Shown here piece by piece: positions 46,447 through 59,278 of a DNA stretch of 64,000 nt. The translations under genes were made by a program, and so were the position numbers. Origin of the DNA: Chlorops oryzae (lineage: Eukaryota > Arthropoda > Insecta > Diptera > Chloropidae); contig CM035806.1 in the NCBI GenBank assembly GCA_020466095.1, positions 139,238,475 to 139,302,474 of the forward strand. The letters are read 5' to 3'. Under the pieces are notes generated by a model. It saw only the letters and a program-made list of their open reading frames with translations, had not been told where the DNA came from and did no database searches. How positions within the stretch are numbered: position 1 is the stretch's first letter; every line of letters begins with the position of its first letter.

Positions 46447-49400
46447 GATATAATGTGTTATTCGATCAATATAAGCTACCATTAAACATTCTTTTTTGCC
46501 TTACTATGTCGTACGTTTTCCCGCTGGGTGACGCCTCAAGAAGAGTCGCGGCTGAGGTTCCATTTTCTACCGACAAAAGTATCATTTCTGATTAGAAAAG
46601 AACCGCATGTTGGATTGTTCATATCTGAAAGGCGTCGCTTTTGATCAAAAAATGCTGTCTGGGATGATAAGATATTGAAATGCTGAAAAGTATGCTACCA
46701 TTTATGTTTTTTTTTGTTGCGGTTTGGAAAGCATTTTCAACGAAAATGAGAACTTTGACGACTTAAATAAATTCAATTATTCAGAATTTAAACGGGAAAC
46801 TCATTTTATTTTACGTTCCGTTTCCTCCGTTTCGATAATGAAATGAAATTTTTTTCAATAGCTTATTACCCTAGCTTGAAATAAAATCCTTTAAATATTT
46901 CACTGTTTTTTTTTTTTTTTGTTTTTAAATTTATTCTCATTTTATTCTCGAACTTATTCACTTTTATTTCGTCTTATTGTTAATATTTTTTATTCCTCTC
47001 TGTCGCTCTCTCTCTCACTTGCTCCCGCTCTCGCTATTTATACTATACTTAAAACAATCGTCGTACACCGCTTTCATTTTGTTTTTTTATTTAATGTCTT
47101 GACTGTCTATCGGTTCCTTAGTCGTTCGTTTGTCGAACGTTTCGCCGTTGGTTCGTTGTTTCCACAAGAATTTTTTTCAGCACTGACTATTTCGCTTTCT
47201 CCCTTTCCCAAGAACTTAGCAAAAACTTTGATAAATTTTTCTTTTCTCTTATTTATTTACGTTTATTTATGATGGAGATGAAAAAACACACAAAAAAGCA
47301 CACACACACACACACATACAGAATTACAGTCGCAAGTGCACAGATCGCGCGGCTCACTAGGACAGCTACAGCATCGACAGGCAGCCAAAGAAGTCGAAGT
47401 AGCAGCAGCAGCAGCAGCAGCGACAGTTGCTGCTGAAATGACTCGAACTGCGACTTGCTAGGGTAACTGTGACAGTAGCTTTGGAGCTAAGATAACAACT
47501 TGAAAGTACGTCCAGAGGTGGTTGTAATGAACGACCAACGGAGAGACAGACAGACAGACAGACAAACCAACAGGCAGACACAGTGACGAGGTCAGTATTT
47601 CTTCTAACTCTAACTATTAACGCAGGTTCTTAGACAGTAGGACGACCGCACGACGGATCGATGAGCAGGCAGTCAGACAGCTAGACAAACAAACAGTCAG
47701 TTCGATGAACAGACAAACAAAACGATTGCTGCGGTCACAGGAACGAAATAACATTGTTATGCAAGCGATACGGATACCAGTTTAACCCCAATACTTAGTT
47801 GTTATCGGGAGGAGCTCCTTTCGAAGAAAACTTTGATCGATCGACAGACAGGTTTTCCCTTCGTAGGTGTATGGTTCTATTATTATACTTATATTGTGGA
47901 TTTTTTTTATTTTAAACGTGTATGTACGAGTTTTCGAAAGCAAAAACCTACCTATGTATGTAAATTGTTCAGAAAACTTTCACAGCTTAGAAGCAATTCT
48001 TTCATTCCCTTTCTATTCTCAAATCTTTTCACCTGAATTCATAATAAAAAGTTTGAAAAATTCCACTCTTAAAGTAGATAGGTAGGTAGGGACACCTAGG
48101 CAAGCAATTGTCCACAATTTCACAATTTTCAGGGATTTGAAAATAACTTTCCATGGCGAGCCAACGCCAACGCGTAAGCCGCTTAAAAGATTTTTTATAT
48201 ATATTTTTTTTGAATATTATTTTTTATTTTGTTTTTTATTTTTGGTCTCTTTCATTCTGTTTAATGTTGAAGAGTTAAAAAACAGTCAGGGAAAATTTCG
48301 AACATTTTGCTTATCGTTCGTTCTCGAATCTTTTCGTGTGGTATGGCGGCGAAACTAAGCCACTATTTTAAGTCGACATGTACATGTATGATGATGCAAA
48401 TAACAGCAACAACAAATACAGAAATCACAATAAAAATAAGAAAATAATAATAATAAGAGCTGGAAGTACGTGGCACTACTTTCCGCATTTGTTGATTTTT
48501 TATGAGGTCCCCGCTTACAATTTAATTCTTGCCTATGTATGTACCTTATATTCCGTTGTCTGTAGTCTCCCGCCATTCGCCTTATTCCCCTTTCGGCAAG
48601 CATCTACATTTCATGTCTTTTATCTCACAATATGCAAAGTAAAAGCGAAACTTTTATACACTTTATACAGTGTCATGCATAAGTAATACGACAAACACGA
48701 ATGCTCTGTTGCCCTCTAATGTGTGTTTGTGCTTGTATCTCCTTGTTTGTGTTTGTGTTTGTGTTTGCGTGTGAGTGTGTAGGAGTACGAATACGTTGTG
48801 TATTTACGTATCTTCGAATATACACGTATGTTAACACGCGTGTGGGCATATATGTATGTGTGTATGTGTGTGCCTAATTTCCTTTTGGGAAAAGGCAGGA
48901 GGAATTTTTCGGTGAAAGTCTTGTTTTTTCCTTTCTGCCTTTTAGGAAACTCTTCGCATTCTCCCTACTCCCTTGTGTCTGTTTTTGTTTGGGTTTTTTT
49001 TTTTTTGTTTTTGCTCGCAATAAAAAACGGAACTGAAGAAAGGCTTTAAACGAGTAGACTCTTTCCGTGGTATACACATGTACATACGATGGTGAAATAT
49101 GAAAATGTATGCCAAAGAAAAGTAGCGCTAAAAATGTTTTGAATTAAACTTGACATGCTTTCCCGAATCCGTTTTTTATTTACGCCGAATATCATATCCT
49201 TTTTCATTCAAAGATATAGGCACTAGTTCAACATCAGTGCATGCTATTTTTCGTCTTTCTTGGCCATAGATCACCATTCCTAGGTGGTCATGCTATTGGT
49301 GCATGTGAAATTTTGTCTGCCATTCGGGCAGCGGGCAGAATCCATTGATAAACACTTGTCCAAGGTAAGGTTTTCATGCCTCCCAACCCCTCGACGATCG

Positions 49401-50482
49401 CCGCCAGCCGTAACTTTCCTTTTTATGTAAATTCTTGCTGTGCCTATGTTCTTGTTTCGAAAATCGCCTCCTGATATCGTCTGATATGCCCACATAGTGT
49501 ATGGAATCTTTGTATTCGTACATGCCACAGGATGCTTGTAATTTGATGTTGTTATTCGTTGTTGTCAGTTGTTGATGCTTTTTGTTGTCATACACACAAC
49601 ACTTTTTTCATCTCTTTAGTCATAATCTCGAGAGCCGAGACTCGAGACTCAAGACTAGAGGCTCGGCGCTTCTCGACTCGACTCGACTCCACTCAACTCC
49701 AAACTTAAGTCTCGAGGCTTGAGTGTCTCGAGTACCCTACTCTCTGCACTTGTTGTTCGATTTAGACACTTTTGCATATTTTGTATTCTTTATGTTTCCT
49801 CAACATCATCCACGGCACTAATGTATGTATGCCTTTTTTCAGCCTCTCGTATGTTTGTTTGCTAATTTTTTTTATTTTTTTTTGTGTGCCATTCTTCCTT
49901 GACTTTTCTTTACTGCCATTTCGGATGAAGATGCTGTATGGAAATTTGTTGCAATTTCACGACACATTTTTTATTCTCAACTTTTTTATTTATTATTTCA
50001 TTTGTTGTTGTTTTCAATTATTTATTTTTTGCTGTTGTTGTTGTTTTGTCTTTTCTCCGAAATTCTCCAGAATACGTTTCAGTGCGGTGTGTCACTGCTT
50101 GGGCTTGGGCTTGGGCTTAAGCTAGCAATAAAACTATAGAAGGAAGGTGCTGCACACTCAGGAGGAAGATGCGCCTATTTAGCTACAAAATTAATTGGAT
50201 AAGTTTTTAATTTGCATTTTTCCGTGAGCGAAATTTACTTTCCTCGGATGTTTTTCCGTACATTATATTTGGATATGTATGTATGTATGTGTATTCTGTT
50301 TCACTGTGAGTGTGTTTGTACAAGTCTTACAAGTTGGTGATTGTACACATGCATTGTATATAGGGCACGACGTTCAGTTTCAGAGTGAATTGCCTACAGC
50401 CTACAGCAAGATATTATGTGATAAAATGTTCGGAGCGAAAATGAAATCTGAAAAGAAAAAATAATAAATAAATAAAAGATTT
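46447..50482. other. Non-coding stretch with cryptic tetranucleotide and trinucleotide repeats
   Basis: It contains an (AGC)n tract at 47401-47422, a GACA-rich cryptic repeat at 47540-47720, a TTTGTG tract near 48735-48765, and a CTCGA/CTCGAG-rich patch at 49625-49735. Splice-like sites occur but no coding exon can be supported. Confidence 0.5.
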
Positions 50483-50704
50483 AGGGTTATTCCATTCTGA
50501 TGGTCACACCCGACGCAATCCCAGCTTTGGTTTTCGTTCAGAAATATTAAATTTTCAATGAAAAAACGATGCAATTCTCAAGAATGTCAAATTTGGCAAG
50601 CGTTTAATAAGAATTAGGCAACGAAACAACATGGTTTTTGCTCAAAATACCAACATGCTGGTACGACTTTTAGGACCGTTTGACCGTTTTACGTGGAATT
50701 GCCG
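50483..50704. mobile_element. MITE related to the GGGCAATTCC family, copy 2
   Basis: Left AGGGTTATTCC with GGTCACACCCG and right GTGGAATTGCCG are in inverted orientation. The interior (AATTCTCAAGAATG, GCGTTTAATAAGAATTAGGC) aligns loosely with 29545-29630. Identity is low, so membership is probable but not certain. Confidence 0.45.
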
Positions 50705-52136
50705 CATAAGAGCGAAAATTCGTATAAAATGGAAAGCTAAGAGTCAACAGAAACTTTTAGTTTAAATAAGGATAAGCGTTACACGCTTCCTGTGTTAAGT
50801 TTTTGTTCTTCTCACTCGCCTTCGCCTTCGGCTTCTCCGACTCCTTCGCCGTCGCCGTTGAAAGAAAGAAATGTATATTTATGAATACAACAATACAAAT
50901 ATGCCATTCCCGAGACACTTTCGACTCCTTTTTTTTCATACCTTCGCGCGGATTTTTTCTTCCGATGCCACTATTATCGAATGCTGCAGCATCCACCAGC
51001 CAGAAGCCACCAGAAAACATAAAAATTATGGATGTCTTCCTCGCCGTCACCAATACACAATCAGAACTAAAATGCTTCAGTCTCGTTTTATTCCCATTCT
51101 TGTTCCCATATTCGCATTCTCACTCCCACTCTTAATTTCATTTTCATTTCATTTCCATATTGCTTCTTTCTTCCTTTCTTTTTTTTCTTTTTTCTTTTTT
51201 CTTTTTTCTTTTGTACCTATTACCTTCCTTACACTTCATAAACAGTGCAAGTTGTCATTATTTATGTATATTTTCACCTACATTTCAAATATTCTTTTCC
51301 TTCTATTTTTTTTACCCATTCCCTTGACGGTCCTTCCCATTTTTCGCTTTCCCTTTCCATTGCCGAAAAACCAAATTGTGTATTTCTAGTCGCTTTGGGT
51401 ATTTGCACGTGTGCGTGTGTGTGTGTTCGTTCCATTAATGTGCGTAATTTATTGTACGTGCAACTCGTCGCCTTTTCATATTCAGGCTTAAATGCTTTTA
51501 TGCCGTTAACAATGTTCATTGGAGAAATTCTTTGAATGTTTAAAAAATAAAAAAAAAAAAAAATTTGGAAAAAAAAAATTGAGCGTTCATTAATAGATTT
51601 CGCATAATTTCAACTACTTATGTTAATAAATTTTCAACTCGAATTCATCGTTTTGTTTTCGTCAAAGGAAAATGGCTTTCCGATTGGGGACTCAGAAACT
51701 TATTATAATTTGTTTTGATCTCTTTGTTCTCTTACTTCTTTATTTATATAAGTAAGTGGGCTATATGTATATGTATAACCTCGGGTTTCTTTTTCATTGC
51801 GGACAACTTTGAGACGAGAAATCTTGGCCAGCATCACAGCACTTATTTTTTGGAGACTCCGTCGCCACTTTGACAGCCGAGAACCGCCCTCAGAAAAGAA
51901 AGGTGTTTCTTTTCTAATTTGAATTCATTCAGAACACATTAAAATGAATTGAAAAACCTCTCTTGGTTTTCTGTCAGGAATTTTTGAAAAATGGTCCAAA
52001 AACAGCCTCGCGAAAGAGACAACAACCCCTTAAAGCCAAACTAAATTTTATATAATTTTTTGTTTATTTTAATTCATATTTCAGACTCATTTCGGTCTCT
52101 AAATATGAGCCTCTTATTTTCTGTGTACATATAATA
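50705..52136. other. Non-coding stretch
   Basis: Contains pyrimidine-rich DNA near 51120-51230 and an A-run near 51548-51580. Frames at 50803-51535 read Phe/Ser-rich low-complexity sequence with no domain. Confidence 0.5.
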
Positions 52137-53426
52137 TTAGGTGTAGTAAAAAGAAATCCATTATTTTTCCAATAGATGGCGTTATTTATCTGCATCTCGC
52201 GTTGTATAAGTCGGATCGTGTTCCGCTAGGGGGCATTAGAAAGATGACAGTTCCTACTAAAAAAGCTTTTTTGATACTTTTTTGATTGATTGATTCAGTT
52301 TTGTTTGAGAGCTTGTCAAAGATGGACATCAGCAAAGAGAAAATTCGCTACATTTTACAGTTTTTCTTCGATAAGGGAGAAAACGCAAGCCAGGCGGCTG
52401 AAAATGTGAATAGCGTTTATGGACCTGATACTGTAACAGCCAATCATGCGCAATTTTGGTTTCGTCGATTCCATTCCGGTAACTTCGATGTCAAGGATGC
52501 ACCACGCACTGGAAGGCCAATTGTCGAAAATGTCGATAAAATCATGGAAATTATCGAGTCCGACCGTCATGTTAGCACTGTTTCGATTGCAAAAGAGCTA
52601 AAGATTGCAAAAAAAAACCGTTGGGGAACCATTTGAATAAGACTGGATACACAAAGAAGCTCGACGTATGGGTGCCACACGAGTTAACGCAAAAAAACCT
52701 CATAGACCGAATTTCCATCTGCGAATCGCTGCTGAACCGCAACAAAATCGACCCATTTCTGAAGCGGTTGGTGACTGGTGATGAAAAGTGGGTCACTTAC
52801 GACAACGTCAAGCGAAAACGGTCGTGGTCGAAACACGGTGAACCGGCGGAAACGGTGGCCAAGCCAGGATTGACGGCCAGGAAGGTTTTGCTGTGTGTTT
52901 GGTGGGATTGGCAGGGAATTATCTACTATGAGCTGCTCCCATACGGCAAAACTCTTAACTCGGAACTCTACTGTCAACAATTGGACCGTCTGAAGGAAGC
53001 AATCGCCCATAAGCGGCCAGCTTTGGCCAATAGGAGAGGAATTGTGTTCCATCAGGACAACGCCAGGCCACACACATCGATAGTGACTCGCCAGAAGCTC
53101 CGGGAGTTTGGTTGGGAGGTTCTTCTGCATCCACCTTATAGTCCGGACCTGGCACCAAGTGATTACCATCTGTTCCTGTCCATGGCGAACAATTTTGCTG
53201 GTGAAACATTCGCTTCAAGAGAGGCTTCTGAAATTCGACTGTCTCAATTTTTTGCTAATAGGAACGAGGGCTTCTATGAGAGAGGCATAATGAAATTACC
53301 TTTAAAATGGCAACAAGTTATCGAACAAAACGGCGCATATTTGACCTAAATCGGGTCATTCTAACTATCTTAAATAAAGCCCTCAATTTAATGCAAAAAT
53401 AATGGATTTCTTTTTACTACACCTAA
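52137..53426 (+). mobile_element. mariner transposon with perfect 32-bp TIRs
   Basis: The 1,290-bp element is flanked by TA at 52135-52136 and 53427-53428. Both ends begin TTAGGTGTAGTAAAAAGAAA inward, and the inverted repeats match for 32 bp without mismatch. The internal transposase gene is frameshifted, so this copy is not autonomous, but intact ends mean it could be mobilised in trans. Confidence 0.95.
52322..53349 (+). pseudogene. mariner transposase (DD34D), frameshifted
   Basis: The ATG at 52322 opens an N-terminal helix-turn-helix region (KIRYILQFFFDKGENASQA) and a linker with GRP (RTGRPI). A run of nine A near 52607-52616 is followed by a frame change at the second helix-turn-helix. 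The other frame then carries WVPHEL, the first catalytic Asp in VTGDEKW, the second in FHQDNARPH and the third in APSDYHLF. The last two are separated by 34 residues, as in mariner (DD34D). It ends NGAYLT and TAA at 53347-53349. Total length is near the usual 345 residues. It resembles Mos1-side mariners more than irritans-type by wording, and subfamily is not assigned. Confidence 0.93.
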
Positions 53427-55398
53427 TATAATTCAGACTCATTTCGCAATCATATTTTGTAGCACTCTGAATATATTTTATGTAATAAATGGTTTCTCAT
53501 TTGTATTTTTAATCACCAAAAAATCATTTTTCATATAATTTTAGTCAAAAAAAAAAGAGTTGAATTATTGTTCTTTAAATTAAATATGGTTTTTATGGAC
53601 CCCATCTTTTCGGATTTGATTTAAATCTTATTAATTTTATAAAACTGCTTTGAGTTTTCGCGGTAGAAAACAGGTAAGCCTAGACATGAGATTTAAAAGG
53701 TTAAGATAAAAGTAAGATTAAGCGAATAGGTCAATTGAATTAAATTTGAAGCAATCCCCACCGCTCAATCCGTATTGAACTTTTGGTAATCATGATTCTT
53801 TTCTTATTTTTTCCACTTTACTTTCAGATGCCGTTGCAAAAAGTTGTGATTGCTGTTGTTTTTTCGCGATTGGCATAATCGACTTGATATCGAGAGATTC
53901 AAGGAATTCTTTCGAAACAAAAAAAAAAAACAAACAATCCTAAGAGCTTTGCCAAAACGATGAACTTTACAAAAACCAATTGACTAGAAAGGCTTAAGCT
54001 CTGAACGTGTTTCAACCTGAACCCACGTAAACGTTCCCATACTTAACACATACGTGCTCGGTTGGTTGCTGGTATCTTGGTTCATATTGTTGTTCTGTGT
54101 TTTTCTTTAATGAAGCTTCAACACCCAAATTGAATAATGCACAAATACAATTGTTCTCTTATTTAAATTACGGTCGTGTCGTGTCGGTTCAGTTCGGTTC
54201 GCGTCGGTTCGTGTCGGTTCATCAAATTGTCGCATCGTTCGTACGCACGTATAAAAACGAAGGCAAAAATACAAAAAAAAAAGCAAAAAAAAAAAAAAAA
54301 ACTCGGTCGAACAAACGAATGATTTAACAAAATGCTGTGTATTTGGGGCAATGGAAATGTATAAAATTGTATAAATATATTTAAAGTGAACAAATGAATT
54401 AATATTTCATTTCGGGGGGAAAAAGTCCTGCATAATTTTAGGATCATTCCAAAAAACACATAAACAAAACTAACTCCAGGCCATCGCAAAAGCCAAAACA
54501 ATAGATATCGATGAATAAAATGATTGGTTTTAACCCTTGACATCCATCTTTTGCCATAATTTAGCTTCCTTTAATCGAAAGTCGTTTCGAATCGGCGAAG
54601 GTCGAAATGGCAAAGCGCTAAGCATAAATGGGAACAATATCAAAAGTGCTCAAAGCAAAAACCATAGAGGAGTCGTGCTGCAAACACTCTCTCACAAAAC
54701 ACAAACTCGCACGCAAATGCGTACAGCCTTCAAAATAATGCCTGCACAAACAAATGGAAAAGCTGTTGAAAAAATTTATTAATATATAAATAAGTAAAAC
54801 AAATGATTTAATCATAAATGCAAATAAAACCAGAAACCTAAATTAAACAGTTAAAAAAAAACCTCAAAAAAACAAAAAGAAAAACGAAATCAAAGAAAAA
54901 CAAAAAATTAACAATAACAAAATATACCAAAAACAAAATTCAAAATAAAAACAACAACAAATTTCAGGAACTAATGTAGTGCCTAATTAGCAGTAGTAAT
55001 ATGCAAATATCATTAAAAACTTAAAACTAACTTAATTAACTTAAAAAAAAAAAACACAAAACAGTAAAAATTTGTCGCAAAAATTAATTGAAATTAATTA
55101 TGATTAATAGAAAGTGAAAATTGAATAATTCATCAGTTGATGATACAGGTGAGTCATTTGGTTTTTTTAAAATCTAGCAAACGTCCGTTCAGCAGACAGA
55201 AAACTACAGTCAAAACACTCAATAGAGAATCCCAAAGGATCAGAAAATTTCCTTGAGGAACTATGATTGGATTAGTGAGGGTACAGCAAGTGCTGGGACT
55301 ATCCGCGACCTGATTACAAGAAACTATTTATAAAAGTAAAGTCTAAAACGGGCTAAGATATAACAGCGTAATATTGGGTTAAAATACGTGTAGAGAAC
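53427..55398. other. Non-coding stretch, possibly including an untranslated exon
   Basis: An acceptor-like TTTACTTTCAG|ATG at 53827/53828 and a donor-like GATACAG|GTGAGT at 55149/55150 bracket about 1.3 kb of A-rich DNA without a coding frame. A TCGGT-type pentamer repeat lies at 54175-54220. The exon idea is weak. Confidence 0.25.
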
Positions 55399-55696
55399 CC
55401 ACTTCAGAGGAAGGGAGAGGGAAAGAGAGAATATAGTGCGAGCGAGAGAAAGAGCGACAGAGAGAGAAAGCGAGTAAGATCGAGAGAGAGCATGTAAGAG
55501 AGAGAGAGACAGCGTGTAAGAGAGAGAGAGAGCAGAGCGAGAGAGAGAGCGAGAGAGAGCGAAAGAGAGCGACAGAGAGCGAAAGAGAGCGAAAGAGAGC
55601 GAGAGAGAGCGAGAGAGAGTGAAGGGAAGAGAGCGGAAGCGAGAGAGCAGAAGAAGCAGAGGGCGAAAGAGGAGAGAGCGAGACGAGAGAGAGCCA

Positions 55697-55737
<41 letters not shown>

Positions 55738-55884
55738 CGAGAGCGAAGAGAGAGAGAGAGAGAGAGCAGAGAGAGCAGAGGAGAGAGAGCAAGAGAGCGA
55801 GAGACGAGAGAGAGAGAGAGCGAGAGAGAGAGGAGCGAGAAGAGAGGAGAGACGAGGAGAGAGAGAGCGAGAGAGAGAGAGAGC

Positions 55885-55916
<32 letters not shown>

Positions 55917-56660
55917 GACGAGAGAGAGGAAGAGGCGAGGAGAGAGAGACGCGAGAGAGAGCAGAGAGGAACAAGAGACAAGAGAAGCGAGAGAGAGAGC
56001 GAGAGAGAGCGAGAGAAGAGCGAGAGAGAGCGAGAGAGAGCAAGAGAGCAGAGAGTGAGAGAGAGAGAGAGCGAGAGAGAGAGAGGAGAGAGAGCGAGAG
56101 GAGAGAGAGCAGAGAGAGCGAGAGAGAGAGAGAGAGAGCGAGAGGAGAGAGAGAGAGGAGAGAGAGAGAGGAGAGAGAGAGAGACGAGAAGAGGAGAGGC
56201 GAGAGAGAGAAGAGAAGAGGAGAGGAGAGAGAAGCAGAGAGAGCGAGAGCGAGAGAGAGAGAGCAGAGAGAGAGAGAGCGAGGAGAGAGAGAGCGAGAGA
56301 GAGAGAGCGAGAGAGAGCGAGCGAGAGAGAGAGAGCGAGCGAGAGAGAGCGAGAGAGAGCAGGAGAGAGAGAGCGAGAGAGAGAGCGAGAGAGAGCGGAG
56401 AGAGAGAATGAGAGAGGGAAGAGGGAGAGAGAGGAGAGAGAGAGCGAGAGAGAGCGAGAGAGAGCGAGAGAGAGCGAGAGAGAGCGAGAGAGAGCGAGAG
56501 AGAGCGAGAGAGAGCGAGAGAGAGCGAGAGAGAGCGAGAGAGAGCGAGAGAGAGCGAGAGAGAGCGAGAGAGAGCGAGAGAGAGCGAGAGAGCGGAGAGA
56601 ACGAGAGTGAGAGAGCGAGAGAGCGAGAGCGAGAAGCGAGAGTGGGAGAGCGAGAGCGGG
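55399..56660. repeat. 1.25-kb GA-rich satellite-like block
   Basis: Almost pure GAGAGC/GAGAGA words. From about 56440 to 56590 it settles into a regular 10-bp unit, GCGAGAGAGA, repeated about 15 times. Because GA-only sequence has no stop codons, both strands show long frames (Ser/Leu/Arg on minus, Arg/Glu on plus) that are not genes. GAGA words are binding sites for GAGA factor in flies (family knowledge). Confidence 0.9.
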
Positions 56661-56805
56661 AGTTAAGTAGAAAAAATACCAAAAAAGTAAACATGCAAAG
56701 AAAACCCTATGTAAAGGATTCCCTACAGAGATGAGTCTTTGTTGAGAGTTTCGACTGTAGCATAAAATATTTTCAGTTCTCAAAAGTCGGTTCCACTAAC
56801 TGATA

Positions 56806-58072
56806 TAAGGACTGTCCCAGAAATAACTGTTCTTTGTTTTTTTTTTTTTTTTATTGGAAGAAAACCAATGATGTTTTTTTAAAAATTCTTTCAGTTTATT
56901 ATTGAGTGAACATTACAAAATAAATAAAAAATTTCATTACACTGAAAAGAATACACTTAAAAAAATTATACCCTTTTTGATTAAGGTCCTTCATTAGGTT
57001 TTTAACCGACCTTTCGTTCACCTTAATGTATGCCCGATGCCATTTATGTCGAAATATTTCGATGTTTTTCGCAGTTTGTTTGGTTTTCTTAAGGTTCCTT
57101 TTCATGAAAGCCCAATATTTTTCGATTGGACGAAGTTCGGGGCACCACAATGACATTACTGGCCAATCCATCGTTCTCTGGTTGTAGTGAGATGTTGCTA
57201 GGTCAAGCCAAAATAGTTTTGAGCCTTGGTGCTGTCGTATAAAAGGCAGCAAACGCCGGTCTATATACTCTCTGATGTAAATTTTGGTGTTGATTGTGCG
57301 ATCCGTCAGTAATTCCTTACTTCGAAGGCCACATTTGCAAATGGACTGCCACACCATGTAATTCTTTGGAAATTTTGTATGTTTTTCGGTGGTTATTTTA
57401 GAGGATGGTCCACCCAGTATAATATCCGTGTCCAGGTAACTGCTTGAAATCCGCTTTGCAATACGTTTCATTGTCCATGATCACGCAATCACATTTGGGC
57501 AGGTGATCGCGATGCAGTTTTCGAGCCCTCCTCTTGGTTTCGGCGTCCTTTTCTTCTGACCTATCAGGTACTTTTTGTACTTTATAGCTCCTTAGGTTGT
57601 AAATATTTTTTAATCCGTTGAACACTTGACTTCGATGTTCCCGCTTTTGCTGCCATATCACGAACCGAAGTGCCTGGATTTTGAGTAAACAGCCGCTTAA
57701 CGTTCGGGGCCACCGCTTGGTTCGCTGGACCACTTTTTCCCCCTGACCCTCGTGTTTTTGATAAAGGGCTAAACTGTCTGTATCGTTTTATGGTCCTGCC
57801 GACAGTTTTTACGCACACGTTAATTTTCTTAGCGATATTTCTGTACGTGGTGTTTGGACTTTCCAGGTATTTGCAAGTAATTGCTTTCCGCTTCTCTTCT
57901 TGTTCAGATGACATCTTTTCAGTAGTTCTTTTATTTTGCTAATGAGTATTTTTTTTTTGAATATGCAATATTTATACTTTGTTTAGGTACAAAATATGTT
58001 GCTTCAGAGTTAACACTTTTTTTTATAAATAGTCTAAAAACAAAAGGACAGTTTTTTCTAGGACAGTCCTTA
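56806..58072 (-). mobile_element. Tc1-like transposon with ~32-bp TIRs
   Basis: The 1,267-bp element has ends TAAGGACTGTCCCAGAAA and TTTCTAGGACAGTCCTTA, inverted with a few mismatches over about 32 bp. TA lies outside each end (56804-56805 and 58073-58074). The flanks continue the symmetry (GA left, TC right). The transposase is inside on the minus strand. Confidence 0.9.
56899..57914 (-). pseudogene. Tc1-like transposase, two frameshifts and a shortened core
   Basis: The ATG at 57914 starts an N-terminal paired-like helix-turn-helix domain (YRNIAKKINVCVKTVGRTIK). The frame is lost after KKYLQP near 57590. A second frame carries KAD and the first catalytic Asp in CVIMDNETY, then breaks near 57440. 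A third frame holds the second Asp in LFWLDLATSHY and the Glu in CPELRPIEKYW. The gap between the last two acidic residues is 26, against 34-39 in functional relatives, which suggests an internal deletion. It cannot encode an active enzyme. Confidence 0.88.
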
Positions 58073-58189
58073 TATCTCATGGCCACCCACGATTCCAAAG
58101 TATTTTTCTAATATAAATAATATTGTTTAATGAGGGTGGAACTGCAACTGTCCGTGGCCTCCACGTTTGCTAGAGGAACCGGAGGACTT

Positions 58190-58450
58190 GCACTTCTCCG
58201 GTTTTCAGAACAAAAGTTCTAATCTTTTCTATATCTACTTCACACAGTTCGTTTGCCTATAGGATTTCCTTCTCTCATATTAGAGGGCTGGACATTCTGG
58301 TAAGACGTGAACAGAGGTTTCGCCTTCCTCCGAACAGAACTTCCACGCCTCGTTCAAGATGGCCCTGACCCACTTCCGTTTTGTGATTAGTCAAGACTGC
58401 AGTGACTGCATAAATTCCCAATGAAAACTCTTATGTCCGAGTTGATAAGA
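58190..58450 (-). pseudogene. Possible non-LTR retrotransposon tail (RNase H/zinc region)
   Basis: On the minus strand a short reading WKFCSEEGETSVHVLPECPA resembles the C-x2-C-E-x2-ET-x2-H-x4-C pattern after the RNase H domain in I/Loa/R1-type LINEs. Surrounding sequence gives no continuous frame. Identification is tentative. Confidence 0.4.
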
Positions 58451-59278
58451 TTCACTAAATCGTGTTTTTTCACGAAGTATACTGGGAAGACTCATATTCG
58501 TGCTTGTTTGACTCATATTCTATTTGCTCTTTTCAGCAACCGCTCCCTCACAGCCTGATTATAAGGGTTTTTGCTAACAAATAGAAATGGCTCTTATCTT
58601 CGTGACCCACCGATTTGCTTTACCTCAATTTCGATATCCTCCTTACTGGCCGCCTTATTTGAAATATTTAAGGCGAGCATCCGACCTGAATCAGCCTAAA
58701 TGCTGCCTGGAAAGTATCTTACCATTTGGAAATTAAAATTGACAAAAAAAAAATTGCATGATCACAGGACTGGCGATCAGACCCTCAAGGGACTATAGAT
58801 ACAATAGATTCTTGTTCATGAAACTCAAGACTTCATATGAGTACGTATTCAGGCAGAACCTCTATCCTCTTTGTAGAATTTTTTTTTTTTTTTATAATAA
58901 TAACATGCCCGGTTAGAACTCCACGTCAGACAAGCCATGCTGCAAAGTCATGGGTTTTTTCGAATCGAGCTCTTTAGTTTCGTGATTTTTCTTGACATTT
59001 CATTTGAAATGCTATGTTTTCCGGCTGTTATGCAATCTTTTGTACGACATAAGTCAGTAGGACTATTCCCATTGGGTACTTTCGACTTCAAACGATCACG
59101 AAGTATTTCCCCCACTCTTGTTCCTAATAAAAACTGATGTCAGTTGAGAGGAAATACGTAAAGAAAAGAAAAACTTAAAACACTAATGAATTTATTGTTT
59201 CATTGCAAAATCTCTAATTCGAATACTTTTAATTTTCACCGCTTTCCTTTCTTCTTTTCTCCCCTATTCCATTTCAGA
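58451..59278. other. Non-coding stretch
   Basis: No frame with a recognisable domain. It contains short T-runs and ends in an acceptor-like TTCCATTTCAG at 59278. Confidence 0.45.

Noticed and set aside
47516..47720. A CRISPR-like array of GACAGACA words
   Set aside because: It is an irregular tetranucleotide repeat with no spacers of constant length, in a eukaryotic setting.
55324..56783. Very long open frames on both strands (Ser/Leu-rich, Arg/Glu-rich)
   Set aside because: They arise because a GA-only tract has no stop codons. There are no domains, and equal openness on both strands shows it is compositional.
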